Assembly: GCA_031362245.1 (NCBI GenBank)
Contig: JANLSD010000014.1
Location: 24,853-88,852 of the forward strand
DNA: 64,000 bases
DNA from: JAAURS01 sp031362245
GTDB taxonomy: Bacteria > Cyanobacteriota > Cyanobacteriia > Thermosynechococcales > Thermosynechococcaceae
Direction of reading: 5' to 3'
Both the position numbers and the translations under genes were made by a program. The first letter of the stretch is position 1. Every line of letters starts with the position of its first letter. Shown piece after piece: positions 17,701 through 25,351 of the stretch. Under the pieces are notes generated by a model, which saw only the letters and a program-made list of their open reading frames with translations, searched no databases and was not told where the DNA came from.

Positions 17701-19044
17701 CTTGTCGCCGGGGTACCATCGGCACGAACCTGTCGCGAATTTTAACTGTTTGTCGTATTTTTGACGAAGCGTGCGAAAGGTGAGCCACTCGTTCTGACTG
17801 AGCGACGCACTCGCAAGCTGCTTTTTCATAGATGTGGCAGCCAACGTCGTCAACTTTGGAAAGACGCCCTCGAATTCCTTTTGTGCGATAGGAATCGCAC
17901 CGGATGACGGCAGCGGTACTACTTCAACTGTGTAGTCATAGAACTTTTCCTCTTGCAGATCGTCAATTTCCACTGCTGCAAAATGCCGACCACCAACACG
18001 CACCGTCGAAGCATAACGCGATGACTCTTTACTATCGCCCGTCTTCTTGTATCGCACTCGAATCATGCTGGGCGTTACCGTCTCCATCCAAATTACCGAG
18101 CGTGCGTAGTCGGTGTAGCGAACGAAGGGACCCACTCGAATGTGCGCAGGAGTTGCACGGATCTGCACCTTGCTAAGTTGCGAGAGGAATGGTTTAGCAA
18201 CCCGGATGGGTCGGCGCGTAATGTGCTCATGTTGTAAAAATCTCTCAATGCGGCTGCCAAACGCGGTATCATCCTGCACGGCAAGATCCATCTCTTGCTG
18301 GTAGTGGGGCCAGAAGTTCTTATCTGCTTTCTTATCATCACGCACCAGTGTCCAGTCAAACCAAGTACCACCGTATTCGATCTTTGGGTCGTCTGGATTC
18401 AAGAATGCTCCCGATCGGATAGCGCACACCCGGTCACGCACCTCGAACATAAAAGGCTGGGTGAGGTCAATTTTACTGAAGTAAGCATGCCCTTTTCTTT
18501 TCTCACTGAACTCACCGTGCTCACTGAGGTTGCCCTGGTGGAAGGCATACTCGCCATTGGTGACTGGCATATCCTTATCATCGACAACAAGGATATGCGG
18601 CAGATCTCGAACTTCTTCCTGCTGAGTTTTTATCGGCTTAGGCATTAACTGCTCGAATCGATCCATTGTCTCAGTATGGGAGGGAGAATAGCTTTCTTCC
18701 CACAGTGCAGCCTCTGTCTCAAAATTGCTCTCTCGATATTCATTTTCCTCTGCTTCCATAGAGACTGCTTCATCTTCTCCGGAATAGACTGAGACTGGGA
18801 TGGTTTCTTGTTCATCTAATTCACCGAAAAAATCCTCAAATTCTTCCACTCTACCAGTCGCCTCCTCTTCCTCAAAAGCCTCAAGAAAAGGACTTTCTGG
18901 CTGAAACCCAGGCGCAGGAACTCTCCACTGTGCGATTCTTGCCTCGTCAGCCAGAAACTCCTCATTAAGAAATGGCAACTCTAGTTCTTGTCTAGGTTCG
19001 TGGGAATCAAAAGAGTTCTGGAGTGGATCGGATGAGGAAGACAT
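14800..19044 (-). CDS. PhoD-like phosphatase fused to a clan-CD (CHAT/C25-like) protease-like domain
   Basis: The 1414-aa protein has four parts. (1) An acidic low-complexity N-terminus (1-145) with LELPFLNEEF (21-30) and ESPFLEAF (50-57). (2) A beta-rich region (about 150-430) and a PhoD-like metallophosphatase with GGDQIYSD (481-488), LDDHEATDDW (729-738) and SGDVHHNY (999-1006), the metal-ligand motifs of that family. (3) A second acidic linker (about 1130-1195). (4) A C-terminal domain with YFGH (His1289), VLAGCATSQ (Cys1334) and a GDPTL end (1408-1412), the His/Cys dyad and terminal motif of CHAT and C25 (gingipain-type) peptidases. No signal peptide is seen. AGGAG lies 6 nt before ATG. 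The combination of phosphatase and protease-like domains is unusual. Confidence 0.75.
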   Translation of the reverse strand: MSSSSDPLQNSFDSHEPRQELELPFLNEEFLADEARIAQWRVPAPGFQPESPFLEAFEEEEATGRVEEFEDFFGELDEQETIPVSVYSGEDEAVSMEAEENEYRESNFETEAALWEESYSPSHTETMDRFEQLMPKPIKTQQEEVRDLPHILVVDDKDMPVTNGEYAFHQGNLSEHGEFSEKRKGHAYFSKIDLTQPFMFEVRDRVCAIRSGAFLNPDDPKIEYGGTWFDWTLVRDDKKADKNFWPHYQQEMDLAVQDDTAFGSRIERFLQHEHITRRPIRVAKPFLSQLSKVQIRATPAHIRVGPFVRYTDYARSVIWMETVTPSMIRVRYKKTGDSKESSRYASTVRVGGRHFAAVEIDDLQEEKFYDYTVEVVPLPSSGAIPIAQKEFEGVFPKLTTLAATSMKKQLASASLSQNEWLTFRTLRQKYDKQLKFATGSCRWYPGDKENGKDWGPDMLHGLGDWLRTAPKEKWPHFLFFGGDQIYSDQIGDDHGEMMIRGRFAARIPGPVDSASSVRDKLIDGAWAGRFAHRYKAYKDPDTKFVENVRDDLKKLDELYEKYPEIKSIYHRYPKTGTTDKESRVLAHQLMTGLTWGLGGKVSDQETYSKALTLLKSVDKLNLKSGSYRAFLPHWTVGFRTIVRRNPMANRYISHNFLLWQIPDFEPLLPTVVDGSNSAIVQPNHRGHLAAAGGRHAADFAEYAYLYERSWTSSRSVRVLLAQVPTFLMLDDHEATDDWNFDLSWVRMLHNEKDAYRMWPKTLTDSLAAYWMYQGWCNKAPSQWKIDDPRVKALAAAQQQGIDALPALRRCIHRACFTPLPPKDPKASYQSGMSLEWHYKLPFDPPFLVPDCRTRKLMIPADDKLRIIDHDDPKKRPMSQTIDDAQLAWMRQILVEKGPAGPVAFIALSTPLLLQKQMMNIMMKPETTAEAWDQANLPSLVAAATSSTMLGIASDSLLRVFRRATDLEHMIRDKSWRDLWGLVDAMRKTGSQVKTLVLVSGDVHHNYCMTANLPGSGRPKPELLQITCSGLQTTIRSSGKAWLAAKLSELYFKIGNYRLEPGFMSKNSADAPSLALFQNAVAIVTVAAGVEVDVRVDYLSDKEVHIYKYTSGSAYMDGEYAGSPWHRRASKSLEALEHEIAEDDEVSEDEASLNARDDSAEEAFVEAFAQEDREEFDWLTENSDEEESEGATESVEVELQTPKQGVKKLSLHNIPTTDIFMHVYFKKLDVGYTRQQFFDWIVDQSPSDMGANRFDLAGLSINLISNPSTAAIDFKSSLQSTGSVVVYFGHTVLGTNRTLGLTPYDPGRQKPDITCPELTNLLNTAKAKIVVLAGCATSQCITKIRGDTVVIVTQSGKDRLTNTLQWAPAIKALLDEFLAGGTVGDALAAANKNFSKASSTDKFQMINGDPTLKVI

Positions 19045-19128
19045 GGATATCTCCTAAATATATTGGGTTAATCAATGAAAATAATCATGAAAAGCCTACG
19101 ACTAAGTTTCTAAGCCTTGGCTTACGGA

Positions 19129-20274
19129 TTAGGAGCGGACTTTTTCTTTCATATTGCGATCGGTTGCCAACGACCAGTAGTTGATAATCAAATTCATATC
19201 TTGAGCAACTTCATTCGGCTTTTCAACAGGTGTCGTTCCAACAGGAATTGTAGCCATATATAGAGCTGGCACTGTCGGTACTTCGTTGTAAGTTCCGAGT
19301 TCAATTTGAGTTAATAGTCTAGATAGAGGGTCAGCAAGACGGAAGAAGTAGTAAGACTTAGCGTGAACAGGCAATTTAACTTGATTAGCAATCTTTTTCA
19401 ACCGCTCCTCTTCATTGGAACCCTCCGCCCGCATAGAGACGACAATTGGGGAATCAAACTCCAGGCTCAAATGGAACCAAGACATCATTGATACAAACCA
19501 GAACTCTTCTTGGGAGAGATTGCCGTTGATGCGGCGAGTTCTCAACATGTTATTGAGACGGCGGGCTAGAAGAGCGATTGTGGCATCATCTTTGGGATTC
19601 GAGCCACTGGTATTTTTTGCGTTAGCAATTGCAACCCAAACCTCTTTTAGAAATTCCTCAAATGTGCTGACAAATTCACGATTAGCAACATCGGGTTTTT
19701 CATAAGGATATGGCTTGTTATCACTCGTCCCATGATTGAGATCCATTCCAAACATGCGATAGTAGGCATTCCGTCGAGAAGCTCCCTGGTCTGGGCGAAT
19801 GTAGCTTGATACAGAGTAGATACTAAAGGGGGCTGGATCTCGAAAGAACAACTCTTCCGTATTCCGCAGCCAATGTTGAGTACTGGCAAGGGGAACACCC
19901 AATCGTTCGCTGTGCCGATACTCATAGATTACCCGCCTGAAGATTTCGTAAATATTTGTGTTTTCGATCAGATATGCATAAATAAGGTGATCCCAGCAAA
20001 AGAGTCCTTTATTTTTAGGGGAAAACTTATCCTTATTTGGAACGTAAAAATCATTTTCATCAGCACCGAGAATTTCAAGAAGATAGTCAGGCAGTTGAGG
20101 AATATCACTCCGACGGTTAGGATGCCCAAGCGGATCATTATCCGACTTTCTGAACTCCCAGCCCATTTCTAACAAGGCAGCTAATTTTGACGGATGCAAA
20201 CGGAAGAGTAGTTCTGCCTTTTGATAAGGTGTATCAAGTGGAAGTGGGGTTCGAGCAGCGATGCGTCTAAACAT
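19129..20274 (-). CDS. Uncharacterised 381-aa protein of the ESPF operon
   Basis: I do not recognise this family. The protein is soluble, with no signal or membrane segment. It is rich in aromatic residues (YYRMFGMDLNHG, FWFVSMMSWFHLSLEF) and mostly helical. Visible features are an N-terminal helix after LDTPYQKAELLFRLHPSKLAALLEMGWEF, and a C-terminal tail (TVPALYMATIPVGTTPVEKP). AGGAG precedes the ATG by about 9 nt. It sits between the small charged protein and the PhoD fusion in one operon. Context suggests a scaffold or cargo component, but this is inference only. Confidence 0.6.
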   Translation of the reverse strand: MFRRIAARTPLPLDTPYQKAELLFRLHPSKLAALLEMGWEFRKSDNDPLGHPNRRSDIPQLPDYLLEILGADENDFYVPNKDKFSPKNKGLFCWDHLIYAYLIENTNIYEIFRRVIYEYRHSERLGVPLASTQHWLRNTEELFFRDPAPFSIYSVSSYIRPDQGASRRNAYYRMFGMDLNHGTSDNKPYPYEKPDVANREFVSTFEEFLKEVWVAIANAKNTSGSNPKDDATIALLARRLNNMLRTRRINGNLSQEEFWFVSMMSWFHLSLEFDSPIVVSMRAEGSNEEERLKKIANQVKLPVHAKSYYFFRLADPLSRLLTQIELGTYNEVPTVPALYMATIPVGTTPVEKPNEVAQDMNLIINYWSLATDRNMKEKVRS

Positions 20275-20342
20275 TAGTTAGTTTCTCCTATTTTTTATCC
20301 TTTAAACTGAAGCAAGCTTCTCTCAAAGTATGCTGAATCAGA

Positions 20343-20708
20343 TCATTTCAGAACCTGGTTTTTGGGTTTACAATCTTCACCGAGCGGAAGTTCGTCTAGC
20401 TGCGGCGAACTTGCCAACGCTTCTTTATCTACCTTCGGTAAACACCATTCCTTTTCAGGGCCAACTAGCGCTTTTTTGATTTTGAGGAATTCATCTCTGG
20501 CATATTCTGGAGTTCCCAGTATCGGGGAAGTTTTTTGGGTTTCTACTGGATTTTCCATGGTTTTCTGCTCTTTTGTTTGTTGAAATTTCAAAGTGCCTGC
20601 AATAAGGTCACTATTTTTGTCAGTTAAACTTTTTTGATCTTCTGTTTTTTTATCTGGCTGGGATGCTCCTGGCGGAGTATTTTCTGGTCTGCCTTTTTCC
20701 TCTGTCAT
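20343..20708 (-). CDS. Small charged, mostly disordered protein of the ESPF operon
   Basis: A 121-aa protein dominated by Lys, Glu, Asp, Pro, Gln and Thr, with no hydrophobic core. The N-terminal half is predicted disordered. The C-terminal half has short helical stretches (EYARDEFLKIKKALVG) and two Cys near 96 and 113. It has a clear AGGAG site and lies between closely spaced genes of the same strand (30 bp after the zincin gene, 68 bp before the next). Likely a linker, adaptor or chaperone-like partner; the function is not evident. Confidence 0.55.
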   Translation of the reverse strand: MTEEKGRPENTPPGASQPDKKTEDQKSLTDKNSDLIAGTLKFQQTKEQKTMENPVETQKTSPILGTPEYARDEFLKIKKALVGPEKEWCLPKVDKEALASSPQLDELPLGEDCKPKNQVLK

Positions 20709-20738
20709 GGGTTTTCCTCTCCTAATGACGATCGATCC

Positions 20739-22034
20739 TCAAGCAACCTGCAAAGTCTCCCCCAGCCTCAGCATCCAGTCTTTTTGCTGTTGCAAAACCT
20801 CCAACGCCCGATCGGATCGAGTCGCCGCCAGATATCCCGTCAGAGCCAACAGCCGGAGCGGCTCCGTCCAGACCCAATGATGCGACGTATACAGCGCCGC
20901 GCCACCCTGTTGCTCCAGTTTTGCCAACGCTTCCGGGCTAACCCGTCTGGGGTCAATCAGCATCGCCAGGGAATCGCCTCGAAAGGCTCGCATCGGAGCC
21001 GCCAGCGTCAACTCAGCGATTCTCGGCAGCAATGGCAAAGATTGTTGCAACAACTCCCGCACCTCTGGTCTGGCCCGCGCCAAATCAAGTTCCTGCCGCC
21101 ATGTCCGCTCCAATTCATCCCAAGGCCCCCTGCCAAAAAACAGACGACACATTTCGATTCCCAGCAACAGGCGGAGATAGCCGATCGGGTGAGGATCACC
21201 TGGAAGATAGCGGAAGGCGATCGCCTCACCACCAGCAATCACCGTATGCAGCCCCGAAACCGCCGCATAGCCCGTATGCGCAAACGCAAACGTATCAGCC
21301 GCAATTTCACTCGACCAGCTTGCCCACATTCCAGCCACCTCTGGCGACACCACCGATAGCTCCCTGTCCAGAAGCGCCGCCAGTTCGTCACTCCAACCAA
21401 TAAACTGAGCAACCTGGTGCCCCGCTTCATGAATCAAAGCCGTCGGACGGTAGAGATTGTGTCGCGTAATCTTGATCGCCGCCGTCAGGCTTTCCGTTTT
21501 GCCATCCCACAACCGCAGTCCGGCTTTGAGAATGGAGGCTCCCAACCCCTTATCGATATAAGTCAACACGGGCGGCGTGGTTTTACCCAACTGATCTAGC
21601 AACTGCGACATACTGCGCCGTGCCAACACATCACAGGCACGCAAAAGTGCTGCAAGTCTTGGACTGGTTCGAGTATTGAGGGCATCAGCATAGAAATCTA
21701 GCAACGTTTCCGTCTGTAGATAATGCTGCCGAAATCCCAACAACTGGCGTTGAACCTGATTGATCTCGTCGCGCGTTCTCGCCACATTCAACTGACCTTG
21801 TAGCGTCGCCGCCTGTCGCTGGAGCCGCTCCACCGCCGCCGATAGGTTCTGGCGCAACACAATCCCCGTATACTTTTCCAGCCCCTCCCAAACACTCGCC
21901 GAAGCCAGATCTTCTAAATCCCCCAGCCTCGACGCGGCCATCGCCCAGTGCGACACCTGACGGGCAAGATGTAAACGCAGCGCATCGGTATCTTCAACCA
22001 CGATTGAACCCTGGAACAACTTGGACGTTCGCAT
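20739..22034 (-). CDS. Zincin-like (HEXXH) metallopeptidase-like protein
   Basis: The frame is open to 22133, but GGGAGG lies 7 nt before the ATG at 22034, giving 431 aa and a 41-bp overlap with the 801-aa gene. The first 120 residues form helical, coiled-coil-like stretches. HEAGHQ (202-207) matches the HExxH zinc motif, and SEIAAD (242-247) about 40 residues later supplies a plausible third glutamate ligand, as in gluzincin-type peptidases. No signal peptide is seen. It resembles no named family that I recognise. Its place in the operon suggests a processing enzyme or an effector, but activity is not proven. Confidence 0.65.
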   Translation of the reverse strand: MRTSKLFQGSIVVEDTDALRLHLARQVSHWAMAASRLGDLEDLASASVWEGLEKYTGIVLRQNLSAAVERLQRQAATLQGQLNVARTRDEINQVQRQLLGFRQHYLQTETLLDFYADALNTRTSPRLAALLRACDVLARRSMSQLLDQLGKTTPPVLTYIDKGLGASILKAGLRLWDGKTESLTAAIKITRHNLYRPTALIHEAGHQVAQFIGWSDELAALLDRELSVVSPEVAGMWASWSSEIAADTFAFAHTGYAAVSGLHTVIAGGEAIAFRYLPGDPHPIGYLRLLLGIEMCRLFFGRGPWDELERTWRQELDLARARPEVRELLQQSLPLLPRIAELTLAAPMRAFRGDSLAMLIDPRRVSPEALAKLEQQGGAALYTSHHWVWTEPLRLLALTGYLAATRSDRALEVLQQQKDWMLRLGETLQVA

Positions 22035-24399
22035 CGGGCATACCTCCCTTAGCCTGCATCTCCTGAATATTGACCGACTCTCCGCGCAAGATTTTCCGCA
22101 GATGTGCAAATCCAGGTGGATTAGTAAAGACAATTTTCAACGTCACCCCATCGGCAGGGTTTTCTGTAGCAGTAATGAAATCTGGAGATTTCTGTTGTAA
22201 GTAAGTCGTCAGATTCTTGCCCAGCCATTCAATCAGATGTTTAATAAACCATTCCCGAACCGCCTGAGGCAGACGACTCAAAATTCGTCCTCGCGATCCT
22301 TTCGGCGGCACTTTACCGTGGATCGTTTTCAGGTGGCTATGGTGCTTCCCAGTCATGATTTTTTTCAACCGTGGCTCATAGACCGCACTTAAATGGGGCA
22401 TAACCGTGCCGATCGATGCCTTTTGGCGAAGCTTCACAGCGATCGCCTGAGCCACAGCCTCACTAAGAAATAGGTGGATTTTAATTTGGTCGTGCGGGAA
22501 ATCAAATCGGATATTGAGTTGTCGGATGCGTCTGGGCTTTGGCGCACCCCCAGCCACTGGCACTACCTGCGGACGCGCTTCGGGAATCTCCAAATAGTAG
22601 AGCCGTTGACCTACCGCAGTTGTAGGCTGATGGTCGAGGTATTTCTCTGGCACCTCCCGTCCCAATCCTGGCTGACCGAACACCATTCCAGCCGCCTCTG
22701 GGGTGAGGGGATGCAGATGCGTCCAAGCAGTTATGCTACCCAGTCCAGGCACATGCCGCTCGGATTTGCAAATTTGACTCAGCAGCGTTCCAGGGATTGC
22801 TTCGTAAAGATGCACCCGTGCCTTGATCGCTCGACCTGGCGACAGCCCCAGTCGATCTTGCAGAAATTCCGCCAGCGGCACATCACAGAACGTTTTCACC
22901 ACCCGCGCCATGTGGGGAGTAATGATCGTTTCATAAACCCTAGTACATTTTTTGTAACGTTTATTACCCCGTAACGGCTGCATCACCCAGGTGGACTTAA
23001 TGCCAGTCGTCTCTCGTAGTTCAGGTCTGGCTTCATATATCCGTTCTGGCAGAACAGGTGGTAGATTGACAGAAGCAGACTGTTCAAAGGCTTCTAGGGC
23101 ATATCCTTCCAACAGTTCTTGGTTATCTAGAATGTACTCTGGCAGTGCCGCAATCTGACGCACCGTATCTTCAAGCGTGGCGGCAACCGCTGAACGGGCA
23201 GCATGGACTTCATTCTCAGGTGTGGCTTCCAAATGAATTAAGCGCAAACCTACGTCCACCATTGCCTGAGATAGTGCTGGAGCATATTGAGGACCAATGA
23301 ACTTTCGGATCAGTTTGGCTAAGAACTCGGCAAGCCAATTAACGATCTTGACTCGACCCACCATGCTTATTCCCAGCTTTAAAGCAGGCAGAATGGCAGG
23401 TATAAAGTTTTGCACTAGCGGGGTCGGATCTTCTCCTTCTCTCAATTCGCCAAGCTGCGTTACAAACTGGGCACGTGCTCTATCTAACTCACTGAGTGGA
23501 TCGTGGGTGATCGGCTGCTGCGATTCTTTAACATATTCGGCGATCGCCAATTCCTGTTCTACAGCCTCTTTGCTAAACAAAAGATTCGCAATTTGCCCAT
23601 CAAACTCTCGTTGAATTCCAGAAACATCCGGCGTGGCATCTTCTTCGGTAGTGGCTTCTTCTTCAAATTCTTGATTCAGCAGCCGTTTAGCAAATTGATC
23701 GGCCACGGGGCGAAGTGCCGCAGGCAATTTGTTGATACCCTGTTTCACAACTCTCTGCACCAGTGGCATAATCAGTTGTTTGAGCTTTTGCAGAATGGGT
23801 TTGAGTGCAAAGTTGCCAGCTAGATTAATCCCCTGCTTCACTAAACCACCGGCTTTCTTGAGCAAACTACCAAAAAAGTTCTCAAAGCTGGGAGAGAGAC
23901 TATTTTGAGGTTCATAGCGATCAATAAAGGATTCAATTTCTGCCTCATCGAGGCTACTTGGGCTACGTTGTCCAAATTCATTTGCCATCGTGTCCAGAAA
24001 CATCTCGGCTTCTGTGACCAAAGGTGCAAAGTGCTGCTCTAGCATCCGTGTCGCCTGCATTTTCTGAGCAAGCGGATCTCCATATTCACTCTCAAATCGA
24101 TCTTGATAAAGTTCGTCGGCCTCACTGACCAACTCAAATACCGCCTCATCAAACTCCTCATCATAGAGTTCGCTGAGAAACTCCATCATCTCCTCAGCTT
24201 CTGGATCGATCGATCCCGCTTCGTTTTCCAATTCATAGACGGAACGGAACGGACTTTCGCGTTGAGCAAGATTTGAGTAGAATGCCTGTCCTTCTGATGC
24301 TTCCGATGCCTCATCAAAAAACTTCATCGTTATATTAGGAAAGGGGGACTCAAAATCTTGGGATTGAGAGCCATAGTTCTCTTCTGTAAAAGATGACAT
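21994..24399 (-). CDS. 801-aa ESPF-motif protein with amphipathic helical segments, first gene of the operon
   Basis: The N-terminus is acidic and carries FESPF (16-20) and RESPF (47-51), like the PhoD fusion downstream. It is followed by a highly acidic stretch to about 110. Two long basic amphipathic or hydrophobic segments follow: about 174-241 (LLKKAGGLVKQG, KLKQLIMPLVQRVVKQG) and about 330-392 (PALKLGISMVGRVKIVNWLAEF). The C-terminal half (about 480-800) looks globular, with repeated basic loops, and lacks a family I recognise. A possible reading is membrane interaction by the helices. It is the first gene of the operon and is preceded by an AGAGG ribosome site. Confidence 0.6.
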   Translation of the reverse strand: MSSFTEENYGSQSQDFESPFPNITMKFFDEASEASEGQAFYSNLAQRESPFRSVYELENEAGSIDPEAEEMMEFLSELYDEEFDEAVFELVSEADELYQDRFESEYGDPLAQKMQATRMLEQHFAPLVTEAEMFLDTMANEFGQRSPSSLDEAEIESFIDRYEPQNSLSPSFENFFGSLLKKAGGLVKQGINLAGNFALKPILQKLKQLIMPLVQRVVKQGINKLPAALRPVADQFAKRLLNQEFEEEATTEEDATPDVSGIQREFDGQIANLLFSKEAVEQELAIAEYVKESQQPITHDPLSELDRARAQFVTQLGELREGEDPTPLVQNFIPAILPALKLGISMVGRVKIVNWLAEFLAKLIRKFIGPQYAPALSQAMVDVGLRLIHLEATPENEVHAARSAVAATLEDTVRQIAALPEYILDNQELLEGYALEAFEQSASVNLPPVLPERIYEARPELRETTGIKSTWVMQPLRGNKRYKKCTRVYETIITPHMARVVKTFCDVPLAEFLQDRLGLSPGRAIKARVHLYEAIPGTLLSQICKSERHVPGLGSITAWTHLHPLTPEAAGMVFGQPGLGREVPEKYLDHQPTTAVGQRLYYLEIPEARPQVVPVAGGAPKPRRIRQLNIRFDFPHDQIKIHLFLSEAVAQAIAVKLRQKASIGTVMPHLSAVYEPRLKKIMTGKHHSHLKTIHGKVPPKGSRGRILSRLPQAVREWFIKHLIEWLGKNLTTYLQQKSPDFITATENPADGVTLKIVFTNPPGFAHLRKILRGESVNIQEMQAKGGMPDANVQVVPGFNRG

Positions 24400-24849
24400 T
24401 GTTACCTCTTAATCGATTGAAGAATATATGAATACAGAAATCAATCAAAATCTTGCTCTACAGACAATTTCAAAATCTCAAATCAAAATCTTACAGATAA
24501 TAACCTACGCTAGGATCTGGCGAACTAACTTAGGTTGAGACGACAAACTGTCGTCTCAACCTTCCAGAGGATGTTTACATGACACGATGTCGTCCAACAT
24601 CCCAAAATAATGTGGTATTGCGTAAAATTATCGCATAAAACCCTACTTTCGAGAGTTTTTACGACAGTTTCATTAATTTTTCTTGATTTATGGATTTTAT
24701 CGCTCTATCCCATTCACATCAAAGGACAGATGAAGCGCGTTAGGTCGTCCACTTTTAAGATTTTTACGTTAGATGGGGTTTTAGTCACGCAGTTGGTTTA
24801 CAGCTAATTTAAGGAGCCTTAGCCGCATTCCCCCTCATTCACAAAAAGT
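24400..24849. other. 450-bp AT-rich region upstream of the operon
   Basis: No gene is supported here; a short plus-strand frame in 24610-24807 shows no ribosome site or family. The region holds a perfect 14-bp inverted repeat at 24532-24562. It must contain the promoter of the minus-strand operon that starts at 24399, but I cannot place it. Confidence 0.4.
24532..24562. promoter_or_regulatory. Perfect 14-bp inverted repeat upstream of the ESPF operon
   Basis: aggttgagacgaca (24532-24545) and tgtcgtctcaacct (24549-24562) are exact inverted copies separated by three bases. A long U-tract is absent, so it is not a classical terminator for either strand. It lies about 130-160 bp upstream of the operon start and could be a protein-binding site, an mRNA stem or a fragment of a repeat element. 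Its function is unknown. Confidence 0.5.
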
Positions 24850-24963
24850 AACTGTAGCGTGGGTTGACGCTAGGAAAACCACTGACAAAGCAATAGTTGA
24901 AAGGCAGTGAATTGGATTAAGTCGATTGGGTTATGGGTTTGTTCCTTAACCCATCCTACAGTT
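24850..24963. repeat. MITE-like element with 16-bp inverted ends
   Basis: The ends aactgtagcgtgggtt (24850-24865) and aacccatcctacagtt (24948-24963) are inverted copies matching at 14 of 16 positions. The inside carries the cyanobacterial dispersed-repeat type sequence gggttatgggtttgttcctt. There is no coding capacity. It separates the operon promoter region from the aspartic-protease gene. Confidence 0.55.
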
Positions 24964-24975
24964 CTTGGCATACAC

Positions 24976-25351
24976 TCATAGTGCTTCGATCTTAACGCTT
25001 CCACCCTCAATAGTATCAACTTGTAATCGATAACCGTAGAGTAACGACATCCCAAGCAGAGGCTCCGTTTCTGATTCTGCAATGTAGATTTCGCGGTACT
25101 GCCCATCCCAAATCACGGTCGCAGTATATAAATCGAACAGGGTTTCACTGCCATCGCCTAATGTAACAATATCAGAGGCACTCCAGGGTAAATCAAGGGT
25201 AGTGATGATTGCAGACGGTAAAGATAAAAATCCACTGAACCCTGTATCAATTATCAATCACAGTATCAATCACTTGCCGTTGTCCATCCGAGTTACTGAC
25301 AACAAGGGGAAGCGTTGCTTCACGACGTAAATTCACGACTCCGTAAATCAT
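24976..25351 (-). pseudogene. Retropepsin-like aspartic protease broken by a 7-bp tandem duplication
   Basis: Read from the ATG at 25351, the frame gives MIYGVVNLRREATLPLV and then VIDTVIDN and a stop. The frame then continues after the shift as IIDTGFSGFLSLP to a C-terminus at 24976. The DTGxSG motif is the aspartic-protease (clan AA) active site. The shift is at two adjacent copies of the 7-mer tatcaat (25245-25258); removing one copy restores a single 122-aa frame. The start overlaps the stop of the upstream gene (ATGA), typical of a coupled pair. It is a gene recently inactivated, or possibly switched, by repeat expansion. Confidence 0.75.

Noticed and set aside
20634..21359. Plus-strand open frame of 241 codons opposite the zincin-like gene
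   Set aside because: It is the antisense of a gene with clear domain motifs, has Arg/Gln/Pro-rich shadow composition and no ribosome site.
22474..22974. Plus-strand open frame of 166 codons within the 801-aa gene
   Set aside because: It is antisense to a well-supported gene and shows no domain; treated as a shadow.
14227..24399. A complete contractile-injection-system locus
   Set aside because: No sheath, tube, spike, baseplate or AAA+ ATPase gene is present; only effector-like and tail-fibre-like proteins, so the link stays a hypothesis.
24610..24807. 65-codon plus-strand frame upstream of the ESPF operon
   Set aside because: No ribosome site, low-complexity AT-rich composition, no family.
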